DNA of 64,000 bases from Pseudomonas ovata (GCF_003131185.1 NZ_QFFU01000002.1:417233-481232), one strand, 5' to 3'; shown: positions 1 to 8,945, counted from the stretch's first letter. A program made the numbers and translations. The notes: generated from the letters alone by a model not told the origin.

Positions 1-1122
1 ACCGCTCTGGACTGCCTCTTTACAGCGCTCGGCCACGGCTGCCATGGCGGCCGGATCAGTGGCCTGGACACGCGCACCGGCCGCCAGCAGCGCATCGATC
101 AGCACCAGACTGGGCGCTTCACGTATGTCATCCGTACCGGGTTTGAAAGCCAGCCCCCAAACCGCGATTACCCGGTTTTTAAGTCCACCGCCGAAATAAA
201 GGTTTATGGCGTTGAACAACCAACGTCGTTGGGTGGTATTACGCGCCTGCACGGCTTGCAGAATGCGGGCATCGAACCCTTGCTGACCCGCTGTATGGAT
301 CAACGCTTGAACATCCTTTGGGAAGCATGAACCCCCGTAACCACAACCGGCATAGATAAAATGTGTGCCAATACGTCGATCGCTACCGATGCCGCGTCGA
401 ACCTGCTCAATATCCACACCCAGGTGTGCACATAAATCGGCCATTTCATTGATAAAGGAAATTTTCGTGGCCAGAAACGCATTGGCCGCGTACTTGGTAA
501 ACTCTGCAGCACGCAGGTCCATGACCACTGCCCGCTCGCGATTACGCAGGAACGGGCTGTAGAGCCGTTGCAGCAATTCGGCCGATTGCGGCTCGTTACA
601 CCCGATGATGACCCGGTCAGGGCGCATGAAGTCTTCGATGGCAGCCCCCTCCTTGAGAAACTCGGGGTTACTTGCCACTGTAATGCGCATGTCCAGGCCA
701 CGCTGCACCAGATGCTGATTGATGCGTCGCCCTATCGCCTCGCATGTACCGACAGGCACCGTGGATTTATTGACCACCAGGCTTGCTCGCACCAGGCACT
801 GGCCGATCTGGTCGGCCACCGCCAGCACATGAGACACATCGGCCGAGCCGTCTTCCTGGCAGGGCGTGCCCACGGCAATGAAGATAATGTCTGCACACTG
901 CAGGCCTTCAGCCAGGCTGCCGGTAAAGCTCAATTGCCCGCTGGCCAGATGCTCCTTGAGCATGGCCTCCAGACCCGGCTCATGGATCGGGCATTCGCCG
1001 CCTTGCAAGAGCAGCAGGCGCGACGGCTGGTGCTCGACGCACACGACACGGTTGCCCATTTCAGCGAAGCAGGTGGCGGTCACCAGGCCAACATAGCCGG
1101 CCCCAATGATGCAAAGTCGCAT
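1..1122 (-). CDS. ugd: UDP-glucose 6-dehydrogenase, C-terminus beyond window
   Basis: The first 374 residues are present and the reading frame runs off the window edge; the family is usually about 440-460 residues. The protein opens with the Rossmann motif GAGYVGL, carries the VNKSTVPVGT segment typical of UDP-glucose/GDP-mannose dehydrogenases, and has the catalytic cysteine in GCGYGGSCFPKD near residue 260. The family oxidises UDP-glucose twice with NAD to UDP-glucuronate, a cytosolic precursor for exopolysaccharide and lipid A sugars. The ATG at 1122 is the first codon before the Rossmann strand. No partner gene is visible because the downstream side is cut off. The related GDP-mannose dehydrogenase AlgD is the main alternative; the GCGYGGSCFPKD form and general spacing favour Ugd. 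Confidence 0.9.
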   Translation of the reverse strand, partial: MRLCIIGAGYVGLVTATCFAEMGNRVVCVEHQPSRLLLLQGGECPIHEPGLEAMLKEHLASGQLSFTGSLAEGLQCADIIFIAVGTPCQEDGSADVSHVLAVADQIGQCLVRASLVVNKSTVPVGTCEAIGRRINQHLVQRGLDMRITVASNPEFLKEGAAIEDFMRPDRVIIGCNEPQSAELLQRLYSPFLRNRERAVVMDLRAAEFTKYAANAFLATKISFINEMADLCAHLGVDIEQVRRGIGSDRRIGTHFIYAGCGYGGSCFPKDVQALIHTAGQQGFDARILQAVQARNTTQRRWLFNAINLYFGGGLKNRVIAVWGLAFKPGTDDIREAPSLVLIDALLAAGARVQATDPAAMAAVAERCKEAVQSG

Positions 1123-1366
1123 GCTCGTCACTCCTGACAGGATTTGCGACAATTGCACCGCCAACCCATTGCACTGTCATGACCAACGTGCGACAGGGAC
1201 ATGATGCCGCATCACGTTAGATACATGGCGGAACGATGGCACTCTTCCCCGGTCCAAAACCGCATGAACCGTATTCCGCCAGATCTGTACGTCTACCTGT
1301 CATTGATGGTGTGACGTCAGGCTGTGTCTGAAGCGTCTTTACAGCCCGATTGTAGAAGTGAACACC

Positions 1367-1648
1367 ATGATCAGATTTTTGCCTCTCTTTGCCGTACTGG
1401 TGCTCACCGGTTGCGCCACGGCCTCCCCTACGCACCTGAAGAACGGCCAGCAAGGATTGAGCATCGATTGCTCCGGCGAAGCCATGTCCTGGGCCAAATG
1501 CTACGAGAAAGCCGAAGACTCCTGCGCGGGCACCGGCTACGAAATTGTCGGCACTGATGGCACCGCTCGCACCGAAGCCGAAGACCAGACGCTTGGCATG
1601 GACGTCGGCAACTACAAGCATCGCAACGTCCTGGTGGTCTGCAAGTAA
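1367..1648 (+). CDS. small putative lipoprotein
   Basis: A 93-residue protein with a short N-terminal hydrophobic segment ending in a lipobox, VLTGC, so it is probably acylated and membrane-anchored. The mature part has several cysteines (DCSG, KCYEK, DSCAGTGY, VVCK) that could form disulphides in the periplasm. I recognise no functional family; similar Cys-containing small lipoproteins are common in Pseudomonas. A GTG lies three codons upstream at 1358, but the ATG places the signal peptide better. It is convergent with another small lipoprotein gene. Confidence 0.7.
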   Translation: MIRFLPLFAVLVLTGCATASPTHLKNGQQGLSIDCSGEAMSWAKCYEKAEDSCAGTGYEIVGTDGTARTEAEDQTLGMDVGNYKHRNVLVVCK

Positions 1649-1694
1649 TGGCAGCCCGCCGGTGTTGGGTCTGACGGGCCGACAGCAACAGCGA

Positions 1695-2045
1695 TCAACC
1701 CGAAATACACGCCTCGGCAGCCCGCTGGACGTCACCGCCACGTACAGGAAGGTTATTGAGGCGCTCATGCACTTTGATCGAGCTGCCGCCCGAGCGATCT
1801 TCGATATCAACGATCGCAGCAGGCGCATCGCTCAGCTTTTGCGCAATAATCAAGCGTACGCCATCGTTACGGGCTTCTTTCAACGGAGGCGTACGGCTGT
1901 CGCCAATCTTTTCGATAAAACAGGTGGCATATTCGTTCGGCTTCTTGCCGGAAATAACGCTCAACGTTGCCGGAGAGTGCTCGATATCCTCGACGGATGC
2001 ACACCCGGCCATCGCCAGGGCCAGTATCACCACGGCCATTTTCAT
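1695..2045 (-). CDS. small putative lipoprotein
   Basis: A 116-residue protein with a signal peptide beginning MKMAVVILAL and a lipobox AMAGC, so a likely lipoprotein. The ATG at 2045 is preceded by a good GGAGGG ribosome-binding site, which decides it over longer in-frame extensions. The mature domain has no motif I recognise. It includes two cysteines (ATCFIEKIGD and AEACISG). It ends 46 bases from the convergent lipoprotein gene at 1367-1648. Function unknown. Confidence 0.72.
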   Translation of the reverse strand: MKMAVVILALAMAGCASVEDIEHSPATLSVISGKKPNEYATCFIEKIGDSRTPPLKEARNDGVRLIIAQKLSDAPAAIVDIEDRSGGSSIKVHERLNNLPVRGGDVQRAAEACISG

Positions 2046-2217
2046 ACAATCAATCCCTCCAAATCCAAAGCGCTTACGACACGCATTAACGCAATAAAAT
2101 CCCGACCCTGCAGACTTTTTGCCATCACCCTGCAAATAACTGTGAGCCAATTGGCAAAACGCCCGGTGCCTCGTGGTATCGTTCCGCTTTTGCAAGAAGC
2201 CTGTTGCGGAGATATTC

Positions 2218-2523
2218 ATGAAGTTCGTACACCAGCGTGAGCACCTCAACGAAGACGATCTGGTCGTCATCGAGTGCTCACGGCCCTGCAATATACGCCT
2301 GATGAGCGACGCGAACTTTCGCAGCTTCAAAAACGGCGGCCGGCATACCTATCATGGCGGTGCATTCGACCGGTTTCCGGCCAAGATCGCCGTGCCGAGC
2401 AGTGGTTTCTGGAACATCACCATCGATACCACCGGACGCAAGCCCGACAAGAACCCCGGCCACAAGCCCACCTTTACCCACTCGATCAAGATCGTGCGTC
2501 GCTCGCATTCGAATCTGAGCTGA
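2218..2523 (+). CDS. DUF1883 domain protein
   Basis: A 101-residue protein matching what I know of DUF1883: it starts MKFVHQREHLNEDDLV, then NIRLMSDANF and a GGRHTYHGGAFDRFPA segment, and ends with a basic tail SIKIVRRSH. DUF1883 proteins are small beta-rich proteins of unknown role, sometimes fused to TIR domains elsewhere; here the protein is stand-alone. The ATG at 2218 is chosen because DUF1883 proteins start at this MKF; a longer in-frame ORF upstream reads like noise. The next small gene follows 23 bases downstream, so they may be co-transcribed. Confidence 0.75.
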   Translation: MKFVHQREHLNEDDLVVIECSRPCNIRLMSDANFRSFKNGGRHTYHGGAFDRFPAKIAVPSSGFWNITIDTTGRKPDKNPGHKPTFTHSIKIVRRSHSNLS

Positions 2524-2546
2524 CCCTTGCCCATTCAGGAGTGACC

Positions 2547-2726
2547 GTGACCAGCCCTGCACCGACTACCAAGTTTGCCATCAGCTACAAACTCAACGGC
2601 GAACGCCGTTTCGAATTCGCCCAACTGCAATCGGCCTCGGTCGAAGAAGCGCGCGCTGCGCTGGAAAAAATGCACGGCCAGGGCGACGACGTGATCAGCG
2701 ACGTCAAGGTCAGTAAAGCGCTTTGA
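2547..2726 (+). CDS. small hypothetical protein
   Basis: A 59-residue protein starting at GTG 2547, with AGGAG five bases upstream; a second GTG at 2541 overlaps that site and is less likely. The sequence contains KFAISYKLNGERRFEFAQL and a helical stretch EEARAALEKMHG, which suggests a small alpha/beta fold. No family recognised. It follows the DUF1883 gene closely and precedes a strong hairpin. Confidence 0.55.
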   Translation: MTSPAPTTKFAISYKLNGERRFEFAQLQSASVEEARAALEKMHGQGDDVISDVKVSKAL

Positions 2727-2736
2727 CCTGTCGCCT

Positions 2737-2758
2737 CCCGCCAGACCCGTCTGGCGGG
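2737..2758 (+). terminator. GC-rich hairpin after the small gene
   Basis: A nine-base perfect stem (CCCGCCAGA paired with TCTGGCGGG) with a four-base loop, 10 bases after the stop of the small gene. There is no T-run, so it could be a weak terminator or an mRNA-end stabiliser. Confidence 0.4.
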
Positions 2759-2785
2759 TCATGAGCCAACGAACGAAAAACGGCC

Positions 2786-3445
2786 ATGCCTCCCTCGCTG
2801 ACCCTAGACCTTTTCGCTGACGATACCCCACAGGGCCGCGAGTCCATTGCTCCGGCAGCGACACTGCTGCGTGGATTTGCCTTGCCTGATCTGGAAAGCT
2901 GGCTGCCCTTGCTTGACCGGATCGAAGCCGCTGCCCCCTTTCGTCACATGCACACCCCAGGTGGTCACCGTATGTCGGTTGCCATGACCTGCTGTGGACG
3001 ACTGGGATGGATCACTGATCGACACGGTTATCGCTACACCGAACTCGACCCGCTCAGCGGCCAGCCCTGGCCGGCCATACCCGAATCCTGGCTGGCGCTG
3101 GCACGCCTGGCGGCACAGCACACAGGTTTCGAAGACTTCTCCCCCGATGCCTGCCTGATAAACCGCTATGTACCTGGCGCCAGAATGGCCCTGCACCAGG
3201 ACAAGGACGAACGCGACCATCGCTGGCCGGTGGTTTCGGTTTCACTGGGCCTGCCGGCGATCTTCCAGTTCGGTGGCCTGCACCGCAGTGACAAGGCGCA
3301 ACGTGTGCCGTTGTTTCATGGTGACGTGCTGGTATGGGGGCGTGAAGACCGCCTGCGCTTTCACGGCATTCTGCCGATTGCCGAGGGTCACCATCCCCTG
3401 CTGGGCTCACAGCGTATCAACCTGACGTTTCGCAAGGCAGGTTAA
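2786..3445 (+). CDS. alkB: AlkB-type DNA/RNA demethylase
   Basis: A 219-residue 2OG-Fe(II) dioxygenase, close to the usual AlkB length. The iron and co-substrate residues are visible: INRYVPG before HQDKDE (His-x-Asp iron ligands, about residues 136-139), the distal His in RLRFHGI, and the Arg pair in QRINLTFR that binds 2-oxoglutarate. AlkB oxidatively removes 1-methyladenine and 3-methylcytosine lesions from DNA or RNA. The gene is not next to ada or other alkylation-repair genes here, so regulation through Ada cannot be inferred. Confidence 0.92.
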   Translation: MPPSLTLDLFADDTPQGRESIAPAATLLRGFALPDLESWLPLLDRIEAAAPFRHMHTPGGHRMSVAMTCCGRLGWITDRHGYRYTELDPLSGQPWPAIPESWLALARLAAQHTGFEDFSPDACLINRYVPGARMALHQDKDERDHRWPVVSVSLGLPAIFQFGGLHRSDKAQRVPLFHGDVLVWGREDRLRFHGILPIAEGHHPLLGSQRINLTFRKAG

Positions 3446-3532
3446 ACCCTGATTGACCCTGCTTCCCGGAAGTTGAGGTGTAAAATCGTTCTGTGTTTAT
3501 CATGGGGTGGTATTACAAACGACCTAAAACAG

Positions 3533-4228
3533 CTAAGCGCCCATCAGCCATTCCTGTAACAACCGACACGTGTGCTGCGGATGCTCCAAGGGGGGTAAAT
3601 GCCCGCACTCTGGAATCACCACCAGCCGTGACCCGGCAATCTGCTGGTGCATGAATTGCGCCTCTTCCACCGGTGTGATCTGATCGTCCTCGCCCACCAC
3701 AATCAGCGTTGGAGGACGAATCTGCGCCAGCAGCGCCGAATAATCGGCGCGACCGATAATGGCCTGTTGCTGAGAGATAAACCCTTCGCGGCCAATGGCC
3801 TGCGCCATGGCACGAACCAGCTCGGCAGCCGGTGTGCCCAGGCTGCGATGATGCATCAGTTTGGGCAGCAGCTGCGGAGTCACGCCCTTGAAGGTGCCCA
3901 TGTGCGCCAGCTCCAGCAGCCCCCGGCGTACACGCGCACGGGCCGGGCTGTCCGGGCGGGCCATGGTGTCGAACAACGCCAGCCGCCCCACCCGCCCGGG
4001 TGCCTGGCGCAGGATTTCCAGCGCTACATAACCGCCCATGGACAGTGCCGCCAGGGCAAAACGTTCAGGCGCGGTCTCCAGCACCCGCGCTGCCATGCCG
4101 GCAATGCTGTTGTCCTGGGTCAGATCAGGGATATGGACTGATCGGTCTTTTTCCAGAACAGCCTGTTGTTGCGCCCACAGGCGTGCGTCGTTCAGCAGCC
4201 CGGGAAGCATGATGAGAGGAAGTGTCAC
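3533..4228 (-). CDS. alpha/beta-fold hydrolase
   Basis: A 231-residue alpha/beta hydrolase. It begins with MTLPLIMLPGLLND, has a nucleophile elbow ALSMGGY (first Gly of GxSxG replaced by Ala), an acid in VVGEDDQITP and the catalytic His in ECGHLPPLE near the end. This is the layout of small MhpC/BioH-like hydrolases. Substrate cannot be read from the sequence. It stands alone, convergent with alkB and upstream of no obvious partner. Confidence 0.82.
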   Translation of the reverse strand: MTLPLIMLPGLLNDARLWAQQQAVLEKDRSVHIPDLTQDNSIAGMAARVLETAPERFALAALSMGGYVALEILRQAPGRVGRLALFDTMARPDSPARARVRRGLLELAHMGTFKGVTPQLLPKLMHHRSLGTPAAELVRAMAQAIGREGFISQQQAIIGRADYSALLAQIRPPTLIVVGEDDQITPVEEAQFMHQQIAGSRLVVIPECGHLPPLEHPQHTCRLLQEWLMGA

Positions 4229-4291
4229 AGAAAAGGCCCTGCCCGCAGCGTATAAATGCCGCGCAGTGTATACAGCCCTGCCCGAAACGCC

Positions 4292-4316
4292 AAAAGCCCC
4301 TGATTGCTCAAGGGCT
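4292..4316 (-). terminator. rho-independent terminator after small membrane ORF
   Basis: On the minus strand a five-base stem AGCCC/GGGCT with a 12-base loop is followed by TTTT. It lies 14 bases past the stop of the 28-codon membrane ORF and supports that ORF being a real transcript end. Confidence 0.5.
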
Positions 4317-4329
4317 CTGACTCAAGGGT

Positions 4330-4416
4330 TTACAGCGGCGGCGGTATGGTCGCCAATGCACCGATCAATATTGTCACCGCCAGAAAACCCAGCATGAAAA
4401 TCGCCATCTTGCCCAT
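4330..4416 (-). CDS. putative 28-residue membrane peptide
   Basis: A very short ORF, MGKMAIFMLGFLAVTILI followed by GALATIPPPL. It forms one hydrophobic helix of about 18 residues with a Pro-rich C-terminus, as in single-pass small membrane proteins. A purine-rich GGGGG lies upstream of the ATG and a terminator-like hairpin lies right after the stop. It may instead be an accidental ORF; conservation would decide. Confidence 0.4.
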   Translation of the reverse strand: MGKMAIFMLGFLAVTILIGALATIPPPL

Positions 4417-4515
4417 CAGGTTGCCCCCATTGCACATCAGTGATCATGAAACAGATGATGAGCGCTGGACTGATCCGGTTACAGAGGCAGAAACCACAAT
4501 AAAAACCATATCAGA

Positions 4516-5109
4516 TCACCCTCTTACCGCTTCGGCCTCCAGCTCCTGATGATCCAGGTAACGGTTACCGATCCGCGCATGCGGCCGGCCGCCGTCAGCG
4601 GCGCCCAGCACTACGACGATTTCATCACGGCGCGGTGCATCGTCAATACGCATTTCCAGCGTCAGGTAATGCGATCGCAGCCCCTCATCGTCCTTGTGCA
4701 TCATCGGCACTTGAATCGAAGTGCCCGCCCCGCCCCGCTTGTTGGTAAAGACCAGATAGCTCTTGGCATCCACAGCCTCGCGGAAGTGATTTCCGAAACG
4801 CAGCGTGTGAATGACCGCCGAGGCATGCTCGATCTCTCCCTCCTCACCGACCACAGCGGCCTTGCCATACGCCTGGATACGGTCGGCACCGCCAATCGCC
4901 TGGCTCAGTTGCGCCACCATCAACTGTCCCAGGGACGAACAATGCTCGCGAATCTGCGGCTTGAGGTCTTCAACAAAACCCGGGCCATGCCAGGGATTGG
5001 TGATGATGGCTGCCACGGCGACCATGGTCAGCGGCGTCTCGGCTGTTTTGCCACCCTCGATCAGGATCTGCTCTGTATAGGTGACGATCTTGCGAATCTG
5101 AAATGCCAT
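4516..5109 (-). CDS. amino acid synthesis family protein (DUF1185)
   Basis: A 197-residue protein matching the AA_synth/DUF1185 family: MAFQIRKIVTYTEQILIEGG, then NPWHGPGFVEDL, KAAVVGEEGEIEHASAVIHT, and NKRGGAGTSIQVPMMHKDD, the most conserved block. The family is named for a link to amino acid biosynthesis but its reaction is not established to my knowledge. It is divergent from a MocR regulator whose start is 214 bases away, so the regulator may control it. Confidence 0.8.
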   Translation of the reverse strand: MAFQIRKIVTYTEQILIEGGKTAETPLTMVAVAAIITNPWHGPGFVEDLKPQIREHCSSLGQLMVAQLSQAIGGADRIQAYGKAAVVGEEGEIEHASAVIHTLRFGNHFREAVDAKSYLVFTNKRGGAGTSIQVPMMHKDDEGLRSHYLTLEMRIDDAPRRDEIVVVLGAADGGRPHARIGNRYLDHQELEAEAVRG

Positions 5110-5323
5110 ATTTCCTCCGATTTGTGCATGCCGTATTACGGTATGCCAATAGTCTGCAGGGACATTTCAGTGTCAGACAGGTCCAGATCCGCGTAATTGA
5201 AGCGGATCAGATCCCGGCGCATTGCCGCATCTGATATGCAAAAAAATCCGGAAAATGCGTCTGGTGTTGTTTTTTCAGGCCGGGCATGCTGATGCTTTCG
5301 ACTCCCGGATTGTCTGCGCCTTT

Positions 5324-6733
5324 ATGAAACGCTACGAACAGCTCGCCGAAGACATTGCTCAGATGATCCGCACTCGAACCCTGAAGGGCGGCGAAAAGCT
5401 GCCCTCGGTACGGGTCGCCAGCCAGCGCTTTGCGGTCAGCCCCTCGACCGTGTTCCAGGCCTATTACCGGCTTGAGGACCGTGGCCTGATCCAGGCCCGC
5501 GAGCGCTCCGGCTATTACGTGCGTGAGCACGCCAGCAAGACCCTCAGCGAGCCGGTGATCCATGCCAATCCTGGCACAGGCACCGATGTGGATGTCAGCG
5601 AACTGGTGTTCTCGGTGCTGGCCAGCCTGCAAGACGCGCATACGGTGCCTTTTGGCTCGGCCTTCCCCAGCCCTGACCTGTTTCCGCTGCAACGCCTGGC
5701 GCGCTCCATGGCGCACAGCGTGCGCGGCCTCTCGCCCCATGCGGTCATTGCCGACATGACCACCGGCAATCAGGAACTGCGCCGGCAGATCGCCCTGCGC
5801 TACCTCAACAGCGGCGTGCACCCGGCCCGCGAGGAACTGGTCATCACCAACGGTGCGATGGAGGCCCTGAGCCTGTGCCTGCAAACCGTGACCCAGCCCG
5901 GCGACCTGGTGGCCATCGAAGCGCCAGGCTTCTATGCCTGCCTGCAGATGCTTGAACGGCTCAAGCTCAAGGCCGTGGAAATCCCGGTGCATCCGCGCGA
6001 AGGCGTTGATCTCGACAGCCTGGCCGACAGCCTCAAGCGCCTGCCCATCAAGGCCTGCTGGTTCATGAGCAGCCTGCAGAACCCGCTGGGCGCCAGCATG
6101 CCCGACGCCAACAAGCATGCCCTCTATGAACTGCTCAAGACCCATGAACTGCCGCTGATCGAAGACGATGTCTATGCCGAGCTGTACTACGGCGCCCGCG
6201 CCCCACGCCCGGTCAAGAGCCTGGACACTGAAGGCCTGGTCATGCATTGCGGCTCGTTCTCGAAATGCCTGGCACCCGGCTATCGGGTGGGCTGGGTGGC
6301 GGGCGGGCGCTACGCGCAAGCGATCAGCCGCCTGAAACTGATGACCAGCATCTCTCCATCCGTACCGGCCCAGGCCGCGATTGCCGACTACCTGCAACAC
6401 GGAGGTTTTGATCGCCATTTGCGCAAGCTGCGCCACACCCTGGAAATGCAACAAGGGGCGATGCTCGCCTCTGCCGCTCGCCACTTCCCCGACGAAACCC
6501 GGGTCACCCGCCCTGGCGGCGGTTACTTTCTATGGTTCGAATTTCCCGAGCGGGTCGATTCCTTGAAGCTGTATCAAATGGCCCTGGCGCAAGGCATCAG
6601 CATCGCTCCAGGCCCGATGTTCTCGGCCACCCGCGGTTTTACCCACTGCGCGCGGCTGAACAGCGGTTATCCGTGGACTGTACAGAGCGAAGCGTCGATG
6701 GGGGTGCTGGGCCGGCTATTGGGATCGTTCTGA
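5324..6733 (+). CDS. MocR-family GntR/aminotransferase regulator
   Basis: A 469-residue regulator. Residues 1-75 form a GntR winged helix (MKRYEQLAEDIAQMI, EKLPSVRVASQRFAVSPST, GLIQARERSGYYV) and the rest is a fold-type I aminotransferase-like domain with the PLP lysine in SFSKCLAPGYRVGW near residue 312. MocR proteins use PLP and an amino-compound ligand to control neighbouring metabolic genes. The ATG at 5324 is used because the conserved GntR helix starts there; an in-frame extension to 5222 reads as non-family sequence. The likely target is the divergent DUF1185 gene. Confidence 0.88.
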   Translation: MKRYEQLAEDIAQMIRTRTLKGGEKLPSVRVASQRFAVSPSTVFQAYYRLEDRGLIQARERSGYYVREHASKTLSEPVIHANPGTGTDVDVSELVFSVLASLQDAHTVPFGSAFPSPDLFPLQRLARSMAHSVRGLSPHAVIADMTTGNQELRRQIALRYLNSGVHPAREELVITNGAMEALSLCLQTVTQPGDLVAIEAPGFYACLQMLERLKLKAVEIPVHPREGVDLDSLADSLKRLPIKACWFMSSLQNPLGASMPDANKHALYELLKTHELPLIEDDVYAELYYGARAPRPVKSLDTEGLVMHCGSFSKCLAPGYRVGWVAGGRYAQAISRLKLMTSISPSVPAQAAIADYLQHGGFDRHLRKLRHTLEMQQGAMLASAARHFPDETRVTRPGGGYFLWFEFPERVDSLKLYQMALAQGISIAPGPMFSATRGFTHCARLNSGYPWTVQSEASMGVLGRLLGSF

Positions 6734-6745
6734 GCCAGCGTTCAG

Positions 6746-7204
6746 TCAATCCAGCAAGCTCACCAGCCGTGCCTCCATCCCTGCAGCCTGTACGTCCAAG
6801 ATCGCCAGTGTCACCGGCAGCTTGAAGCGTCGTGGCCCGGCGCTGCCAGGGTTGAGGTACAGGCGTGCGCCGCACCATTCGATCAGCGGTTTATGCGAAT
6901 GCCCGGTAATCACCAGCCTGACCGCTGCCTCGAGATCGGCGGGCACATCGGCCTTGTCATGCACCAGCAATACCGGCCAGCCGTTCAGCTCGAACGCCAG
7001 CTGATCAGGCAAGCCCGCGGCCCAGGCGGCCTTGAGGTCGTTATTGCCGCGCACCACTTGCACCGGGGCTATCTGCGCCAGTTGATCCAGAATGTCGGCC
7101 TTGCCGATATCACCGGCATGAATGATCCGCTCGCACCCCTGCAGCGCGGCGAGCGCTTCAGGACGCAGCAGACCGTGGGTATCGGAAATCACGCCAACTT
7201 TCAT
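6746..7204 (-). CDS. YfcE/MJ0936-type metallophosphoesterase
   Basis: A 152-residue calcineurin-like phosphoesterase. All metal-binding motifs are present: SDTHG at residues 7-11, HAGDIG, RGNND and TGHSH. The length is that of the compact YfcE/MJ0936 family, phosphodiesterases with in vitro activity on artificial substrates. Its biological substrate is unknown. The gene ends 13 bases from the convergent MocR gene; the upstream cyclase gene ends 75 bases away and is co-oriented, so the two could share a transcript. Confidence 0.85.
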   Translation of the reverse strand: MKVGVISDTHGLLRPEALAALQGCERIIHAGDIGKADILDQLAQIAPVQVVRGNNDLKAAWAAGLPDQLAFELNGWPVLLVHDKADVPADLEAAVRLVITGHSHKPLIEWCGARLYLNPGSAGPRRFKLPVTLAILDVQAAGMEARLVSLLD

Positions 7205-7278
7205 GCAACGTCCTTGAACCGATTATTCAGGTTTGGCAAACCCGCACTTGAACAGCCTCTCGACCTGGTGGGTCTGGC

Positions 7279-8814
7279 TCAAGCCGTCGCACACTCAGCG
7301 CTCGACTCGGCACACACCCTGTTGCGGCCTTGCTTCTTGGCACCATACAAGCAGTGGTCGGCGCACGCCAGAAGGTCAGTCGCTGTGGCTGCCGCCGTTG
7401 ATAGCGTGCTGACCACACCGGCGCTGATGGTCACGCAGCCCAAGGGGCTGCCCGCATGCTCCAGTCGATCCTCGGCAATCGCGGCGCAAATACGCTCGGC
7501 CACCGCGCAGGCATCGCCTTGCGCCATGCCGGGCAGCAGCACCACGAACTCCTCTCCCCCATAGCGGGCCGCCAGCCCCTGCGCTGGCAGGGTGTCGCGT
7601 ATCAGGCGTGCAACACGCTTCAGGCATTCGTCACCCTGCACATGACCGTAACGATCGTTGTACTGCTTGAACCAGTCGATATCCAGCAGGATGAGCGCCA
7701 GCGGCACCTGATCAAGACGGCTACGCGTCCACTCGCTGGCCAGCACCGTGTCGAACCGGCGCCGGTTGGCGATGCCGGTCAGCCCGTCGGTGTGGGCGAT
7801 CTGCTCCAGTTCGCGATGCGCCGCGCCCAGCTCGCGTTGAGCCACCAGCAATTGCTGGATCTGCCGCCAGATCAGGTAGCCCAAGGCCGACAGCACAACG
7901 ATCAGCAGGCCGGTGATCAGCAGCGAGCGCAGCACATAGTCCCACCATGAGGCATATACCGAGGCCGAAGACAGCCCGGCGGCAATCACCAATGGCAAGC
8001 CGTCGACACGGCGGTAAGCATAGAGCCGCTCAATCTTGTCGACCACCGAGGTGACAAACACCACACCACTGGCGTGATAAGGCAAGTGCTTGCTGAAGAT
8101 TTCTCCCTTGGTGATATTGGTGGTCATCAGTGCGTCGATGGTTGGCCGGCGCGCCAACAGGTCGCCGTTGTCACGCGCCAGCAGGATCACGCCATCGCTT
8201 TCAACGTTCAGGCTGGCAAAAAAGGTCTGGAAATAAGCGACTGGCAACGTCGCCAGTACCACCCCGGCAAAGCGCCCCTCAGCCGTTTCAAGCCGGCGGC
8301 TGACCGGAATGATCAGTTCCCCGGTGGTGCGGCTGACCACGATCGAACCCACATTGACCAGCACCGAGGGATTGTCCCGGTGATAGATAAAATAATCGCG
8401 ATCACTGTTGTTCTTGTTGCTGGGCTCCTGGGTAAAGGAATTGGCAACCCAGTTACCTTGCTCGTCATAGATGAACAGCCCCTGCAAGCCCTCGACATCC
8501 ACCACGTTACGCGCCATCAGCGCATGCAGGCGCAAGCGCTGCTCCGGGCCCATGCCATCGACCTCGATGCGCTCGGCGAGATTCCTCAGGGTATTGTCGG
8601 CCTGGCGCACGGTGTCGATCGCATGCTGCTCGACGCCCCGGGCCACGTTGAACACCCCTGCGCGCGCACTGGCCAGACGATCACTGGCGGACTCCCAGAT
8701 CTGCCAGGCGGTGGCCAGGGTCAGGGAAATGCAGACCAGCGCGATGAACACCGCCAGCCAGCCTGACAGGGTCTTGTGCGGCAGTCGCTGCAGGCCGTCC
8801 GAAACGCGCTTCAT
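7279..8814 (-). CDS. membrane diguanylate cyclase with extracytoplasmic Cache-type sensor
   Basis: A 511-residue protein. It has a first transmembrane helix at about residues 18-38, a periplasmic domain of about 250 residues resembling dCache (SDRDYFIYHRDNPSVLV, SRTTGELIIPVSRR), a second transmembrane helix near residue 300, and a GGDEF domain with the active-site motif GGEEF. It should make cyclic-di-GMP from two GTP in response to an external ligand. The RxxD inhibitory-site motif normally just before GGEEF is absent (AQGLAARYGGEEF), so product inhibition may be weak. Confidence 0.88.
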   Translation of the reverse strand: MKRVSDGLQRLPHKTLSGWLAVFIALVCISLTLATAWQIWESASDRLASARAGVFNVARGVEQHAIDTVRQADNTLRNLAERIEVDGMGPEQRLRLHALMARNVVDVEGLQGLFIYDEQGNWVANSFTQEPSNKNNSDRDYFIYHRDNPSVLVNVGSIVVSRTTGELIIPVSRRLETAEGRFAGVVLATLPVAYFQTFFASLNVESDGVILLARDNGDLLARRPTIDALMTTNITKGEIFSKHLPYHASGVVFVTSVVDKIERLYAYRRVDGLPLVIAAGLSSASVYASWWDYVLRSLLITGLLIVVLSALGYLIWRQIQQLLVAQRELGAAHRELEQIAHTDGLTGIANRRRFDTVLASEWTRSRLDQVPLALILLDIDWFKQYNDRYGHVQGDECLKRVARLIRDTLPAQGLAARYGGEEFVVLLPGMAQGDACAVAERICAAIAEDRLEHAGSPLGCVTISAGVVSTLSTAAATATDLLACADHCLYGAKKQGRNRVCAESSAECATA

Positions 8815-8925
8815 GGAACCTCGTTATTATTCTGACGCACGGCGTGCATTATGCAGGTTTCGTACCCTGAAACGCAGAGGCATGTCAGCCATACGAAAAC
8901 ACGCCCTCGCCTGCGTGTGCAGGTT

Positions 8926-8945
8926 CTGGACACTGCACTGTTCAG
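8926..8945 (+). promoter_or_regulatory. probable enhancer (UAS) palindrome for the sigma-54 activator
   Basis: Inverted repeat CTGGACA, six bases, TGTTCAG, with six of seven positions symmetric. It is centred about 70 bases upstream of the -24/-12 promoter, a usual place for enhancer-binding protein sites. The proposed binder is the activator encoded at 12755-14560. Inference from position and symmetry only. Confidence 0.45.

Noticed and set aside
568..1137. 189-codon plus-strand ORF at the window start
   Set aside because: Antisense to UDP-glucose dehydrogenase, which is unmistakable on the minus strand.
5207..6484. 425-codon minus-strand ORF
   Set aside because: Antisense to the MocR gene, which has clear GntR and PLP motifs; the antisense translation has no recognisable domain.
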